Below, piece after piece: positions 63,756 to 64,000 of a stretch of 64,000 nt of DNA (its first letter is position 1; each line of letters begins with the position of its first letter). This DNA is from Prorocentrum cordatum. Lineage: Eukaryota > Sar > Dinophyceae > Prorocentrales > Prorocentraceae. The notes below the pieces were generated by a model. The model was not told where the DNA came from. It saw only the letters and a list, made by a program, of their open reading frames with translations, and ran no database searches. The stretch is taken from the NCBI GenBank assembly GCA_963575745.1, contig CAUYUJ010001292.1, forward strand, positions 247,501 through 311,500, written 5' to 3'. The position numbers and the translations under genes are program-made.

Positions 63756-63959
63756 GAGAGGAGATTCGGGGCTACAGCACCAGAGCCCTCTGCCCGCTCG
63801 GTGAGCATCTTTTGCCGATGTGCACTCCGCGACCGTGCAAGTGCCGAAAGGGAGCTGGGCACCGCACTGCTCGCGTTCGACGGAGCGCGCTGGCGCCGAA
63901 CTGCAATCCAGACTCACTCACCCTGGGCACAGGCCCAGATCAAGGCAACACAGCGGTGA
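63756..63959 (+). CDS. Possible exon at right edge
   Basis: Frame: RSVSIFCRCALRDRASAERE, LGTALLAFDGARWRRTAIQT and stop at 63957-63959. Cys, Trp and Phe content is above background. No splice signals fixed. Confidence 0.3.
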   Translation, partial: ERRFGATAPEPSARSVSIFCRCALRDRASAERELGTALLAFDGARWRRTAIQTHSPWAQAQIKATQR

Positions 63960-64000
63960 GGCGAAGCCTTTGTAAAGACCATCACACCCGTGTAGACTAT

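Overview
The window reads as nuclear DNA of a dinoflagellate (a Prorocentrum- or Polarella-like genome is my guess). It is GC-rich, and every coding block I can support lies on the + strand, as expected of dinoflagellate one-directional gene arrays. Short diverged exons are separated by large introns, and most of the sequence is microsatellite, satellite and small inverted-repeat elements. I found no bacterial-type operon, tRNA, rRNA or CRISPR array. No full spliced-leader sequence was seen, so the taxonomic call is an inference.

Layout. 0.7-4.7 kb: gene A, unknown protein, split by a 560-bp CT microsatellite. 5.3-7.1 kb: gene B, one clear exon and perhaps a terminal exon, with GAT/GAG/TCC tracts and three phased palindromes between them. 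7.4-8.7 kb: satellite array 1 bounded by direct repeats. 9.1-13.1 kb: gene C, whose two coding ends are separated by a 135-bp tandem satellite. 14.0-17.4 kb: gene D, a DNA cytosine-5 methyltransferase-like protein with motifs I to X over at least three exons. 18.9-28.0 kb: gene E, about eight exons, unknown protein; its 3.7-kb intron carries satellite array 2, a higher-order repeat whose monomer is the same family as array 1 in opposite orientation.

From 28 kb onward genes become sparse: short alanine/glutamate/arginine-rich coding islands (29.1, 32.8, 33.8, 36.1 kb) that could be exons of one coiled-coil gene, and isolated candidate exons at 35.1, 41.1, 45.3, 48.0, 50.8, 55.3-56.1, 59.1 and 63.8 kb. 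The remainder is repeat sequence: GGA/TCC, GTAT/GCAT, GTT/GTC, GAT and TGCC arrays plus at least six families of 130-225 bp inverted-repeat elements (MITE-like), several present two or three times in the window. Two show target-site duplications, one confirmed by an uninterrupted paralogous site in the adjacent repeat unit.

Limits: exon boundaries were placed by reading frame, amino-acid complexity and AG/GT (or GC) signals only. Dinoflagellate introns often use non-canonical sites, so ends are approximate unless stated. Most long reading frames here are translations of simple repeats and were left out.
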